64,000 nt of DNA from positions 248,001 through 312,000 of the forward strand of contig NZ_JAINRC010000011.1 in NCBI RefSeq assembly GCF_020400655.1, given 5' to 3'. Position 1 is the first letter of the stretch. Each line of letters opens with the position of its first letter. Below, piece by piece: positions 17,200 through 25,427 of this stretch. Origin of the DNA: Streptomyces spinosus. Lineage in GTDB: Bacteria > Actinomycetota > Actinomycetes > Streptomycetales > Streptomycetaceae. The notes below the pieces were generated by a model. That model had not been told where the DNA came from. It ran no database searches and saw only the letters and a program-made list of their open reading frames with translations. Both the position numbers and the translations under genes were made by a program.

Positions 17200-17607
17200 A
17201 TGTACGGCGACGACGCGACCATCCGCAGGATCCTGACCGAGCTGGGCGACACCTGGGCGGTGGTCGGCCTGTCCTCGAACCAGAACCGGCCCGCCTACGG
17301 GGTGGCGCGGGTGCTCCAGCGGTACGGCAAGCGGATCGTGCCGGTGCACCCCAAGGCCGAGACGGTGCACGGGGAGCAGGGCTACGCCTCCCTCGCGGAC
17401 ATCCCCTTCGACGTGGACGTGGTCGACGTCTTCGTCAACAGCGACCTGGCCGGCGCGGTGGCGGACGAGGCCGTGGCGAAGGGCGCGCGGGCGGTGTGGT
17501 TCCAGCTCGGGGTCGTCGACGAGGCGGCCTACGAGCGGACGCGGGCGGCGGGCACGGAGATGGTGATGGACCGGTGCCCGGCGATCGAAATTCCGCGCCT
17601 GAACTAG
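17200..17607 (+). CDS. CoA-binding (YccU-like) protein
   Basis: A 135-residue single-domain CoA_binding protein: DTWAVVGLSSNQNRPAYGVA forms the nucleotide-binding loop, and the strand GKRIVPVHPKAETVHGEQGY, VDVVDVFVNSD and GARAVWFQLGVVDE follow the Rossmann order of the succinyl-CoA synthetase alpha N-domain. The family function is unknown, possibly ligand sensing. ATG 17200 follows GAGGAGG; the longer in-frame ORF upstream lacks a ribosome site. Its product ends before a 201-bp gap leading to the permease. Confidence 0.9.
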   Translation: MYGDDATIRRILTELGDTWAVVGLSSNQNRPAYGVARVLQRYGKRIVPVHPKAETVHGEQGYASLADIPFDVDVVDVFVNSDLAGAVADEAVAKGARAVWFQLGVVDEAAYERTRAAGTEMVMDRCPAIEIPRLN

Positions 17608-17808
17608 CCTGTCTCACTTTCTTCTCACAATTCGGCGCTGAATATTGACATTCCCAGACCGCGCTGACCTGTGCGAAGGCTTCACCAAGACACCGGAGAT
17701 CCCGGGTCAAAACTTGGTTATCGCTCTTCTGTCGGCGCGGAAAGCGTCCCTAATCTGTGGCCTCCTTGCTCGTCGGTCCCGCGTAAACGATCTGAGAGGC
17801 CACGCCAC

Positions 17809-19449
17809 ATGCCGAAAGTCGACCAAGCTGTGCCGGTAGCCACGACGGGGTCCGGTGGTCTGCGCCGGGACGTCGGGCTCATCGGTCTGATGTGGGCCTC
17901 GGTGGGCTCCATCATCGGATCCGGCTGGCTCTTCGGCGCCGAGAAGGCGGTCGTCGCGGCGGGCCCGGCCGCGATCATCTCGTGGCTGATCGGCACGGTG
18001 GCGATCGTGCTGCTCGCGCTGGTGCACGCCGAACTCGGCGGCATGTTCCCGGTGGCGGGCGGCACGGCCCGCTACCCGCACTACGCGTTCGGCGGTCTGG
18101 CCGGCATGTCCTTCGGCTGGTTCTCCTGGCTGCAGGCGGCGACGGTGGCCCCGATCGAGGTCGAGGCCATGATCGGCTACGCCAAGCACTGGCAGTGGGC
18201 CGACGGCCTGCAGTACCACGACCAGACGCTGTCCCCGAGCGGCTTGGCCGTGGCCGTGGTCCTCATGGCGGTGTTCGTCGGCGTCAACTTCTTCGGCGTC
18301 CGCGCCCTCGCGCACACCAACAGCGCCGCCACCTGGTGGAAGATCGCCGTCCCGCTCGCGGCGATCTTCATCATCGCGATCGGCAACTTCCACCCCGGCA
18401 ACTTCACCTCCGAGGGCTTCGCGCCGTTCGGCGCCAAGGGCGTGCTCAGCGCCATCAGCGACAGCGGCATCATCTTCGCCCTGCTCGGCTTCGAGCAGGC
18501 GATCCAGCTGGCCGGCGAGAGCCGCAACCCCCAGCGGGACCTGCCGCGCGCGACCCTCGGCTCGGTCGCGATCGGCGCCGTCATCTACATCCTGCTCCAG
18601 ATCGTCTTCATCGCCGCGCTGCCGCACACCTCCTTCGCGCACGGCTGGGCCCACCTGGACTTCCCTGGCATCAGCGGCCCCTGGGCCGGTCTGGCCACCC
18701 TGGTCGGCCTGGGCTGGCTGAGCGTGGTGCTGTACATCGACGCGGTGATCTCGCCCGGCGGCACGGGCCTGATCTACACGACGGCCACCTCCCGGGTGTC
18801 GTACGGCCTCGCGATGAACGGCTACGCGCCGAAGCTGTTCACGAAGACCGACAAGCGCGGCGTGCCGTGGTTCGGCCTGATCGTCTCGTTCGTCACCGGC
18901 GTGGTCTGTTTCCTGCCGTTCCCGAGCTGGCAGACGCTGGTCGAGTTCATCACCTCGGCGAGCGTGCTGATGTACGCGGGCGCGCCGCTGGCCTACGGGG
19001 TGTTCGCCGACCGGCTGCCGCACCGTGAGCGCCCGTACCGGCTGCCCGGCGGCAAGATCATCTCGCCGCTGTCCTTCGTGGTCGCCGACCTCATCATCTA
19101 CTGGGCCGGCTGGGGCACCCTGTGGCGCCTGGGCTTCGCGATCCTGCTCGGGTACGTGCTGCTCGGCTCGTACGCCTGGTACGCGATCCGCAAGGGGCTG
19201 CCGGACGCGCCGCGCCTGGACTTCAGGGCCGCGCAGTGGCTGCCCGGCTACCTGGTGGGCATGGGCGTGATCTCCTGGCTGGGCGGCTTCGGCGGCGGCC
19301 GGGGCACCATCGGCCTGTGGTGGGACCTGCTGATCGTGGCGGCCTTCTCCCTGGTCGTCTACTACTGGGCCAAGGCCACCGCGTCGCGGACCGAGGCGAT
19401 CGAGCGGAGCATCGACGAGGTCGTGGTGACGGACGCGCCCGCGCACTGA
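17809..19449 (+). CDS. APC-superfamily amino acid/polyamine permease
   Basis: A 546-residue permease with about 12-14 transmembrane helices. The first helix has the GSIIGSGWLFG unwound substrate-binding segment of APC transporters; helix 6 contains IFALLGFEQAIQLAGES. Long helices continue to residue ~525. ATG 17809 has GAGAGG upstream. The 201-bp upstream gap is AT-richer than average and holds possible promoters (for example TAATCT near 17752). A strong hairpin follows the stop. Specific substrate unknown; no catabolic genes are in the same transcription unit. Confidence 0.92.
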   Translation: MPKVDQAVPVATTGSGGLRRDVGLIGLMWASVGSIIGSGWLFGAEKAVVAAGPAAIISWLIGTVAIVLLALVHAELGGMFPVAGGTARYPHYAFGGLAGMSFGWFSWLQAATVAPIEVEAMIGYAKHWQWADGLQYHDQTLSPSGLAVAVVLMAVFVGVNFFGVRALAHTNSAATWWKIAVPLAAIFIIAIGNFHPGNFTSEGFAPFGAKGVLSAISDSGIIFALLGFEQAIQLAGESRNPQRDLPRATLGSVAIGAVIYILLQIVFIAALPHTSFAHGWAHLDFPGISGPWAGLATLVGLGWLSVVLYIDAVISPGGTGLIYTTATSRVSYGLAMNGYAPKLFTKTDKRGVPWFGLIVSFVTGVVCFLPFPSWQTLVEFITSASVLMYAGAPLAYGVFADRLPHRERPYRLPGGKIISPLSFVVADLIIYWAGWGTLWRLGFAILLGYVLLGSYAWYAIRKGLPDAPRLDFRAAQWLPGYLVGMGVISWLGGFGGGRGTIGLWWDLLIVAAFSLVVYYWAKATASRTEAIERSIDEVVVTDAPAH

Positions 19450-19501
19450 CCGCTTCCGTGCGCCGGCCACGTCCGCGCACGGTCCCGCTCCCACCACCCC
19501 C

Positions 19502-19539
19502 ACGGTGTCCCGTCGGCCGGCCGGCTGACGGGACACCGT
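19502..19539. terminator. Perfect 13-bp stem hairpin after the APC permease
   Basis: ACGGTGTCCCGTC (19502-19514) is perfectly complementary to GACGGGACACCGT (19527-19539) with a 12-nt GC loop; no U-tract, as usual in streptomycetes. It ends 4 nt before ATG 19544. Confidence 0.85.
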
Positions 19540-19545
19540 CATAAT
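19540..19545 (+). promoter_or_regulatory. Candidate -10 box giving a leaderless pobA-like mRNA
   Basis: CATAAT directly abuts the terminator hairpin and overlaps the first possible ATG (19544). Seven nt later is an in-frame GTG at 19553, the expected transcription start. The -35 would fall inside the hairpin and is not recognisable. Confidence 0.4.
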
Positions 19546-19552
19546 GCCCCGC

Positions 19553-20773
19553 GTGACGCCTCCTTCCCCCCATCCCAAGTCCCCTCCCGCCGCGCACCGC
19601 CCGGTCGTCGTCATCGGCGCCGGGCCGGCCGGCCTGACGGTCGGCAACATCCTGCGTGCCGCCGGTGTCGACTGCCTGGTCCTGGAGACCGAGAGCAGAG
19701 CGTTCATCGAACAGCGGCCGCGCGCCGGCGTGATCGAGGAGCGGGTCGTACGCGGCCTGGAACAGCGCGGCCTGGCCGGCGACCTGCCGAAGCGCGCCGA
19801 GCGGCACACCGAGTGCGAGTTCCGCTTCGACGGCCGTGGACACCGCTTCGCCTACACGGAACTGACGGGATACCACCACTGGGTCCACCCGCAGCCGCTG
19901 CTGGTGACGGACCTCGTGCGCGAGTACGCCGACGAGCGCGGCGGGGAGATCCGCTTCGGCGTGCGGGACGTACGCCTGCACGACCTGGACTCGGACCGGC
20001 CCGCCGTGTCCTACACCGACCCGGACAGCGGTGAACGGCACCTGGTGACCTGTGCCTTCGTGGCCGGCTGCGACGGGGCGCGCGGGCCGAGCCGGGCCGC
20101 GCTGCCGTCGTGGGCGCGGATCTCCCGGCACGAATACGGCATCGGCTGGCTGGCGCTGCTGGCCGAGGCGCCGCCGTCCTCGGACCGCGTGCTGTTCGGC
20201 ATGCACGCCGACGGGTTCGCCGGTCACATGCCGCGCGGCCCCGAGCTGACCCGCTACTACCTCCAGTGCCCGCCCGGCGACGACCCGGACTCCTGGCCGC
20301 ACGAGCGCGTCTGGGCCGAGCTGCAGCGGCGGCTGCGCGCTGCGGACCGCCCGCCGCTGACGGAGGGGCGGCTGCTGGAGAAGCGTGTGCTGGACATGCA
20401 CAACTACGTGGTGGAGCCGATGGTGTTCGGCCGGCTGTTCCTGGCCGGAGACGCCGCGCACCTCGTCGCGCCGATCGCCGCGAAGGGCATGAACCTGGCC
20501 CTGCACGACGCGTTCCTGCTCGGTGACGGCCTCGTCGCCCAGCTCACCGAGGGCGACGCCACGGGACTGGACGGCTACTCGGACGCGTGCCTGCGACGGG
20601 TGTGGGACTACCAGGAGTTCTCGCAGTGGCTGTCCGGGATCTACCACGGCCCCTCCTCCGGCGACCCCTACCGCGCCGGCACCGCGCTGGCCCGGCTGCG
20701 CCGGATATTCGCCTCACCGGTCGCGGCGGCGGCCTTCGCCGAGCAGTACCTGGGCACGGCCGGGGCGTTCTGA
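19553..20773 (+). CDS. pobA: 4-hydroxybenzoate 3-monooxygenase-like flavoprotein
   Basis: A 406-residue FAD aromatic hydroxylase. The FAD motif VVVIGAGPAGLTVGNILRAA opens the protein, RPRAGVIEERVV is the PobA-type substrate/NADPH-linked segment, CDGARGPSR is the DG motif, and LFLAGDAAHLVAPIAAKGMN is the GD/ribityl motif with the PobA-specific continuation. It should convert 4-hydroxybenzoate to protocatechuate using NAD(P)H and O2. No protocatechuate genes are adjacent. The start is GTG 19553 (leaderless) or ATG 19544, adding three residues. It converges on the ArsR gene, 5 bp apart. Confidence 0.88.
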   Translation: MTPPSPHPKSPPAAHRPVVVIGAGPAGLTVGNILRAAGVDCLVLETESRAFIEQRPRAGVIEERVVRGLEQRGLAGDLPKRAERHTECEFRFDGRGHRFAYTELTGYHHWVHPQPLLVTDLVREYADERGGEIRFGVRDVRLHDLDSDRPAVSYTDPDSGERHLVTCAFVAGCDGARGPSRAALPSWARISRHEYGIGWLALLAEAPPSSDRVLFGMHADGFAGHMPRGPELTRYYLQCPPGDDPDSWPHERVWAELQRRLRAADRPPLTEGRLLEKRVLDMHNYVVEPMVFGRLFLAGDAAHLVAPIAAKGMNLALHDAFLLGDGLVAQLTEGDATGLDGYSDACLRRVWDYQEFSQWLSGIYHGPSSGDPYRAGTALARLRRIFASPVAAAAFAEQYLGTAGAF

Positions 20774-20778
20774 GCCGG

Positions 20779-21150
20779 TCAGCGCGCCGGTCCGCCGCCC
20801 CGTTCGGCGAGACGGTGGTCGGCCGTCCTGAGGGCCTCCTCCACCAGGCGCCGCACGTGTCCGTGGCGCAGTGAGTAGATCACCCGGCGGCCCTCCTTGC
20901 GGGTGTCCACCACGCCGGCCAGCCGGAGCCGGGCCAGGTGCTGGCTGACGGCCGGCCGGGCGGCGCCGCACGCCTCGGTGAGCGTGCCGACGTCGGCCTC
21001 GCCGGCCGCCAGGGTGTGCAGCAGGGCGAGCCGGGTCCGGTCGCCGAGCAGGGCGAGGAGTTCGGCGGCGAGCGCGAACTGCTCCTCGCCGGGGGTGCGC
21101 TCGTGCGCATGGTGCGCAGATGACAGGTGCATGCGTGCGCTCATACGCAC
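20779..21150 (-). CDS. ArsR/SmtB-family metal-responsive repressor
   Basis: A 123-residue winged-helix regulator: a His-rich N-terminus (HHAHE), helix LLALLGDRTRLALLHTLAAG, and the recognition region ACGAARPAVSQHLARLRLAGVV with a Cys near the helix, then the RRVIYSLRHGHVRRLV wing and C-terminal helix. His residues at both ends fit Zn/Ni/Co sensing. It is divergent from the CDF efflux gene at 21207, the usual arrangement for a metal-relieved repressor. Start at 21150 (GTG); in-frame ATGs exist at 21144 and 21132. Confidence 0.9.
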   Translation of the reverse strand: MRMSARMHLSSAHHAHERTPGEEQFALAAELLALLGDRTRLALLHTLAAGEADVGTLTEACGAARPAVSQHLARLRLAGVVDTRKEGRRVIYSLRHGHVRRLVEEALRTADHRLAERGGGPAR

Positions 21151-21155
21151 ATAAT
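21131..21155. promoter_or_regulatory. Inverted repeat operator and -10 box between arsR and the CDF gene
   Basis: GTGCG (21135-21139) and CGCAC (21146-21150) form an inverted repeat overlapping the ArsR start, and CATAAT (21150-21155) is a -10-like box for the efflux gene. The position suits a repressor site that controls both directions. Confidence 0.5.
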
Positions 21156-21206
21156 GGCTCCGTGGGCGCCACGGCGTCCACTCCCGCCCACCGGAAGGGG
21201 ATCGAC

Positions 21207-22361
21207 GTGAGCGACCGGCACCCCCCTGAGCACGGCCCGCACGACCACCGTCCGCACGAGCACGGCCCGCACGACCACGGCGGCCCCCACGACCACGGCC
21301 CGCATGAGCACCGTCCGCACGAGCACGCCGGTCCGCATGAGCACGCCCGCGGGCACGGGCACGCGCCCGGCTCCCCCCGCCCGCGCCACCGCCTGGCCCA
21401 TCTCCTCACCCCGCACTCCCACGAGTCCGCCGGGAAACTGGACGCGGCCCTGGAGTCCTCGGTGCGCGGCACGCGCGCGCTGTGGGTGTCGCTGGCCGTG
21501 CTGGGGACGACCGCACTGGCCCAGGCGGTCGTGGTGGCCGTGTCCGGGTCGGTGGCGCTGCTCGGGGACACGGTGCACAACGCTGCCGACGCGCTGACCG
21601 CCGTACCCCTCGGCATCGCCTTCGTGCTGGGCCGCCGGGCGGCGAACCGCCGGTTCACCTACGGGTACGGCCGCGCCGAGGATCTCGCGGGGCTGGTGAT
21701 CGTGCTGACCATCGCCGCGTCGGCGGCGTTCGCCGCGTGGGCGGCCGTCGGCAGGCTGCTGGATCCGCGCCCGGTCGCGCAGGTGCCGGCGGTCGCGCTG
21801 GCCGCGCTGCTCGGCTTCGCGGGCAACGAGTGGGTGGCCCGGTACCGGATCCGGGTGGGCCGGGAGATCGGCTCGGCCGCGCTCGTCGCCGACGGGCTGC
21901 ACGCGCGTACCGACGGGTTCACCTCGCTGGCCGTGCTGCTGGGCGCCGGCGGATCGGCGCTGGGGTGGCAGCCGGCCGACCCGCTCGTGGGGCTGGCGAT
22001 CACGGCCGCGATCGTGCTGGTGCTGCGGGACGCGGCGCGGGAGGTGTTCCGGCGGGTACTGGACGCCGTCGACCCGGCACTGGTGGACCGGGCCGAACAC
22101 GCGGCGCGCGCGGTCGTCGGGGTGCGTGAGGTGGGCGAGCTGCGCCTGCGCTGGATCGGGCACCGCCTGCGGGCCGAGCTCACGGTGGTGGTGGACGGCG
22201 AGGCGACCCTGCGCGAGGCCCACGCGATCGCCGTCGAGACCGAACACGCCCTGCTCCACGCGGTGCCCCGGCTGACGGCCGCCCTGGTCCACGCCGACCC
22301 GGCCCCGGTCCCCGGGGAGGCGGACCCGCACCTGGCACTGGCCCACCACGCGACGACGTGA
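21207..22361 (+). CDS. CDF-family metal cation efflux transporter with His-rich N-terminus
   Basis: A 384-residue cation diffusion facilitator. Residues 1-75 are a soluble tail with about twenty histidines in HDH/HEH clusters, a metal-buffering segment. Six transmembrane helices follow, with the transport-site pairs in GDTVHNAADAL (helix 2) and ADGLHARTDGF (helix 5), the HxxxD/NxxxD pattern of Zn2+/Co2+/Ni2+ exporters. The C-terminal cytoplasmic metallochaperone-like domain is present. GTG 21207 follows GGAAGGGG. Likely repressed by the divergent ArsR. Confidence 0.94.
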   Translation: MSDRHPPEHGPHDHRPHEHGPHDHGGPHDHGPHEHRPHEHAGPHEHARGHGHAPGSPRPRHRLAHLLTPHSHESAGKLDAALESSVRGTRALWVSLAVLGTTALAQAVVVAVSGSVALLGDTVHNAADALTAVPLGIAFVLGRRAANRRFTYGYGRAEDLAGLVIVLTIAASAAFAAWAAVGRLLDPRPVAQVPAVALAALLGFAGNEWVARYRIRVGREIGSAALVADGLHARTDGFTSLAVLLGAGGSALGWQPADPLVGLAITAAIVLVLRDAAREVFRRVLDAVDPALVDRAEHAARAVVGVREVGELRLRWIGHRLRAELTVVVDGEATLREAHAIAVETEHALLHAVPRLTAALVHADPAPVPGEADPHLALAHHATT

Positions 22362-22401
22362 GCCGCACCGGCGTAGGACCGGGCGTCGGGCCGGCCACGG
22401 G

Positions 22402-22959
22402 TCAGGCGACACCCAGGTCGTCCAGCACCACCGCGCCGGGCAGCTCGGCCAGGGCCTTGCCGGGGATCAGGAGCTTGCCGCGGCGGCGGCCGCTGCCCAC
22501 CAGGACGTAGGGCAGGTCGACGACGGCCGAGTCCAGCAGGACCGGCCAGCCCGTGGGCAGACCGAGGGGGGTGATGCCGCCGTACTCCATGCCGGTTTCG
22601 CCGGTCGCCGTCTCCATCGAGGCGAATGACGCCTTGCGGGCGCCCAGTTGGCGCCGGACGATCCCGTTGACGTCGACCCGCGTGGTGGAGAGGACCACAC
22701 AGGCGGCGAGCGTCGTCTCGCCGGCCCGCTTGCCCGCGACGACGACGCAGTTCGCCGACCGCTCCAGCAGGTCCCGGCCGTAGTGCTCGACGAACACGGC
22801 CGTGTCGGCCCACCGCGGCTCGGTGTCGACGTACAGGATCCGGTCGGCCGGGACCGCGCCCTGCCAGCCGCGTACGGCGTCGGCGACCGGGGCGGTCAGC
22901 TCGTCCAGGCAGTCCGGGGCGGGGGTCGCGGTGTCGAAGTCTCCGATGGGTGCGCGCAT
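22402..22959 (-). CDS. YbaK/EbsC-type aminoacyl-tRNA deacylase
   Basis: A 185-residue protein with the YbaK/ProX editing-domain pattern: ANCVVVAGKRAGETTLAACV, then the ligand-binding RRQLGARKASFAS, a MEYGGITPLGLPTGWPVLLD strand (TPxGLP core, loop near 133-137) and the C-terminal YVLVGSGRRRGKLLI. It would hydrolyse mischarged tRNA in trans, cutting down mistranslation. The N-terminal ~50 residues form an extra helix. It converges on the CDF gene (40 bp). Confidence in the family is good; substrate tRNA is not determinable. Confidence 0.86.
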   Translation of the reverse strand: MRAPIGDFDTATPAPDCLDELTAPVADAVRGWQGAVPADRILYVDTEPRWADTAVFVEHYGRDLLERSANCVVVAGKRAGETTLAACVVLSTTRVDVNGIVRRQLGARKASFASMETATGETGMEYGGITPLGLPTGWPVLLDSAVVDLPYVLVGSGRRRGKLLIPGKALAELPGAVVLDDLGVA

Positions 22960-23002
22960 GGCCGCACGCTAGCAAGGACCGCACGCACGCCGTACCGGCG
23001 TC

Positions 23003-23575
23003 TCAGGGCACGGGCGGCACGGAGACGGCCATCACCATCTCCATCGGCTCCTCACCCTGATTGCCGTACCGGTGCGGGACGTTGGCCTCGAAGGAGACGC
23101 TCGCGCCGGCCGGGACGCGGTACTCCTCGCCCTCGACGGTGAGCGTCAGCTCGCCCGCGGTGACGTGGACGAGTTCGATGGTGCCGCCGGGGTGCGGCTC
23201 GGAGGGGCTGCTCTCCCCGGGCATCAGCCGCCAGTCCCACATCTCCAGCGGTCCGGGTGCCTCGGTGCCGGCGAGGAGCCGGTTGTAGCTGCCCGCCTCG
23301 GTGTGCCACAGCCGTACGGCGCGCTCGGCGGGGACGACGCGGACCCTGGGGCCCTGCTCGTAGTCGAGGAGGGTCGTGATGCTGACGCCGAGGGCGTCGC
23401 CGATCTTGACGACCGTGCCGATGCTGGGGTTGGTGCGGGCCTGCTCGATCTGGATGAGCATGCCGCGGCTGACACCCGCCCGGGCGGCGAGCACGTCGAG
23501 CGTGAAGCCGCGCACCGAGCGCCAGTGCCTGACGTTGCGCGCCAGGGACTGGGTCAGGAGTTCGAGGTCCGACAC
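23003..23575 (-). CDS. XRE-family regulator with C-terminal cupin domain
   Basis: A 190-residue two-domain regulator. The N-terminal HTH is NVRHWRSVRGFTLDVLAARAGVSRGMLIQIEQARTNPSIG in pieces (helices ~15-60); the C-terminal cupin has the GTIELVHVTAGELTLTVEGE segment and SFEANVPHRYGNQG (residues ~110-180). Such proteins sense small molecules and repress linked exporters or amino-acid genes. It starts with GTG at 23575 and is divergent from the EamA gene, with palindromic sites in between. Confidence 0.92.
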   Translation of the reverse strand: MSDLELLTQSLARNVRHWRSVRGFTLDVLAARAGVSRGMLIQIEQARTNPSIGTVVKIGDALGVSITTLLDYEQGPRVRVVPAERAVRLWHTEAGSYNRLLAGTEAPGPLEMWDWRLMPGESSPSEPHPGGTIELVHVTAGELTLTVEGEEYRVPAGASVSFEANVPHRYGNQGEEPMEMVMAVSVPPVP

Positions 23576-23618
23576 GTTGCGTCCAATATCCGGGAAGTGC
23601 AGTATTTTAGATGGCCTG

Positions 23619-23666
23619 GTTCAGTCCGGTGAACTACGGTGAGGTGCACCTGATCGTTCACCGAAC
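23619..23666. promoter_or_regulatory. Nested palindromic operator between XRE-cupin and EamA genes
   Basis: GTTCA-N6-TGAAC lies at 23619-23634 and GTTCACCGAAC at 23656-23666; in addition GGTGAAC (23628-23634) and GTTCACC (23656-23662) form a larger inverted repeat around a GGTGCACC centre (23643-23650). Two or more sites in a 109-bp divergent gap are what a dimeric XRE repressor would bind. Confidence 0.6.
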
Positions 23667-23684
23667 TGTACTGCGAGGCCGGTC

Positions 23685-24542
23685 GTGACAGCATTCTTCG
23701 CCCTGACCACCAGCCTGCTGTGGGGGCTGGCCGACTTCGGCGGCGGACTGCTGACCCGGCGTACCCCGGCGCTGACGGTCGTGGTGGTCTCGCAGGCCGT
23801 CGCGGCGGCCGTCCTGGGCGCGATCGTGCTCGCCACGGGCGGCTGGGCCGAGGCCGGACCCCGGCTGTGGTTCGCGTTCGCGGCGGGCCTGGTGGGGCCG
23901 GTGGCCCTGCTCTCCTTCTACCAGGCCCTCGCGCTCGGCCCCATGGGCGTGGTCTCGCCCCTCGCCACCCTCAGCGTCGCGGTCCCCCTCGGCGTCGGCC
24001 TCGCCCTCGGCGAGCGGCCGGGACTGCTCCAGGTCACGGGGATCGCGGTCGCCGTCACCGGAGTCGTCCTCGCCGGCGGCCCGCGACTCGGCGGCGCGGC
24101 CGTGCAGCGACGCGCGGTCCTGCTCACACTGGTCGCGGCGCTGGGCTTCGGCACGGTGTTCGCACTGATCACGGAAGCCTCGCGGAACGTCACGGGCCTG
24201 TTCCTCGCCCTGTTCGTGCAACGGCTGACGAACGTCGCGGTGGGCGGGGCCGCACTCGCCGTCTCGGTCCGGCGCGGCGGCACCGCCCTCCCGGAGGGCG
24301 GCTTCCCCTGGGCCTCGCTGCCCGCGCTGGCCTTCGTCGGACTCGCCGACGTCGCGGCCAACGGCACGTACGCCGTCGCCGCCCGGAGCGGCCCGGTCAC
24401 CGTCGCGGCCGTGCTCGCCTCGCTCTATCCGGTGGTGACCGCGCTGGCCGCGCGCGGCTTCCTCAGCGAGCGGCTGCGCGCGATCCAGGCGGCGGGCGCG
24501 GGCCTGGCCCTGCTGGGCACGCTGCTGCTGGCCACGGGCTGA
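23685..24542 (+). CDS. EamA/DMT-family transporter
   Basis: A 285-residue drug/metabolite transporter with ten hydrophobic helices in two five-helix halves (about 1-140 and 150-285). Helix-ending segments such as LLSFYQALALGPMGVVSPLA and GTYAVAARSGPVTVAAVLASLYPV are the paired EamA repeats. It likely exports an amino acid or metabolite, controlled by the divergent XRE-cupin regulator. GTG start at 23685. Converges on the acyltransferase gene with only 11 bp between stops. Confidence 0.92.
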   Translation: MTAFFALTTSLLWGLADFGGGLLTRRTPALTVVVVSQAVAAAVLGAIVLATGGWAEAGPRLWFAFAAGLVGPVALLSFYQALALGPMGVVSPLATLSVAVPLGVGLALGERPGLLQVTGIAVAVTGVVLAGGPRLGGAAVQRRAVLLTLVAALGFGTVFALITEASRNVTGLFLALFVQRLTNVAVGGAALAVSVRRGGTALPEGGFPWASLPALAFVGLADVAANGTYAVAARSGPVTVAAVLASLYPVVTALAARGFLSERLRAIQAAGAGLALLGTLLLATG

Positions 24543-24553
24543 GCCCGCCCCCG

Positions 24554-25318
24554 TCAGCCCTCGGGCTCCAGCGCGGCCAGCCGGGCCACCGCGTCCTCGT
24601 CCAGATCCGCGAGCGCCCGCAGCTGCCCCGGCGTCATACCGTCCGGGATCGGCACCGGGGCGGGGGTCCGCAGCGGCGGCTGCCAGCCCTCCTCGGGCGT
24701 CCAGCGCCGTACGACCCTGGCGGGCGCGCCCGCCACCACCGCGTGGTCGGGCACCGTGCCCCGTACCACCGCACCGGCCGCCACGACCACGTTCCGGCCG
24801 ATCCGCGCGCCCGGCAGGATCACCGCGCCGGTGCCGATCCAGCAGCCCGGGCCGATCTCGACGGGCTCCATCCGCGGCCACTGCCTGCCGATGGGCTCGT
24901 GCGGGTCGTCGTAGGAGTGGTTGGTGGAGGTGACGTAGACGTACGGGCCGAAGTAGCAGTCGCTGCCGATGGTGACGGTGGTGTCCGCGATGACATGGCT
25001 GCCGCGGCCGAGGACGACGCCGTCACCGATGCGCAGGATCGGCTCCGGGCCGAGGTCCAGGCCGGGCATCAGGCCGGCGGTGAGGGTGACCTGCTCGGCG
25101 ATGATGCAGTGGGAGCCGAGCCGGATCCAGGGTTCGCCGAAGACCGTGCCGAGCGGGAAGGCCAGCCGGGTGGCCTCGCCGATGGAGCCGAAGCGGAAGC
25201 CCGCGGGCCGCTCGGCCGTGACGGACCCGTTGCGCTGCATCCAGGACCAGGCCGCGTGTGCGGCTCGCTGGGCGAGGCCCCGTCGCCAGGATGAGAACGT
25301 GTTCTTGCGCTTCGGCAC
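24554..25318 (-). CDS. Left-handed beta-helix acyltransferase (hexapeptide repeat)
   Basis: A 254-residue LbH protein. Irregular hexapeptide repeats run from about residue 70 (GSHCIIAEQVTLTAGL) through VVLGRGSHVIADTTVTIGSD to GAVILPGARIGRNVVVAAGAVVRG near 205. A His at THNHS-like STNHSYDDPHEPI and the long loop resemble the maltose/galactoside acetyltransferase group. Acceptor unknown, perhaps a sugar or lipid. GTG start at 25318. It shares a 109-bp divergent region with the gamma carbonic anhydrase. Confidence 0.85.
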   Translation of the reverse strand: MPKRKNTFSSWRRGLAQRAAHAAWSWMQRNGSVTAERPAGFRFGSIGEATRLAFPLGTVFGEPWIRLGSHCIIAEQVTLTAGLMPGLDLGPEPILRIGDGVVLGRGSHVIADTTVTIGSDCYFGPYVYVTSTNHSYDDPHEPIGRQWPRMEPVEIGPGCWIGTGAVILPGARIGRNVVVAAGAVVRGTVPDHAVVAGAPARVVRRWTPEEGWQPPLRTPAPVPIPDGMTPGQLRALADLDEDAVARLAALEPEG

Positions 25319-25427
25319 GGGGTCACGTTACTCACCGGTTGCCCACGGCGGAGAGTACGGGCCGCTGTGATCTTTGCCCCACCGGGTGTCGTACGGTGCC
25401 GTGTACCGCTGACACGAGGAGACGGTG

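Noticed and set aside
17645..17650. TTGACA as -35 box of the APC permease
   Set aside because: No good -10 at 16-19 bp; another possible box nearer the gene (TAATCT near 17752) fits better, but neither is firm.
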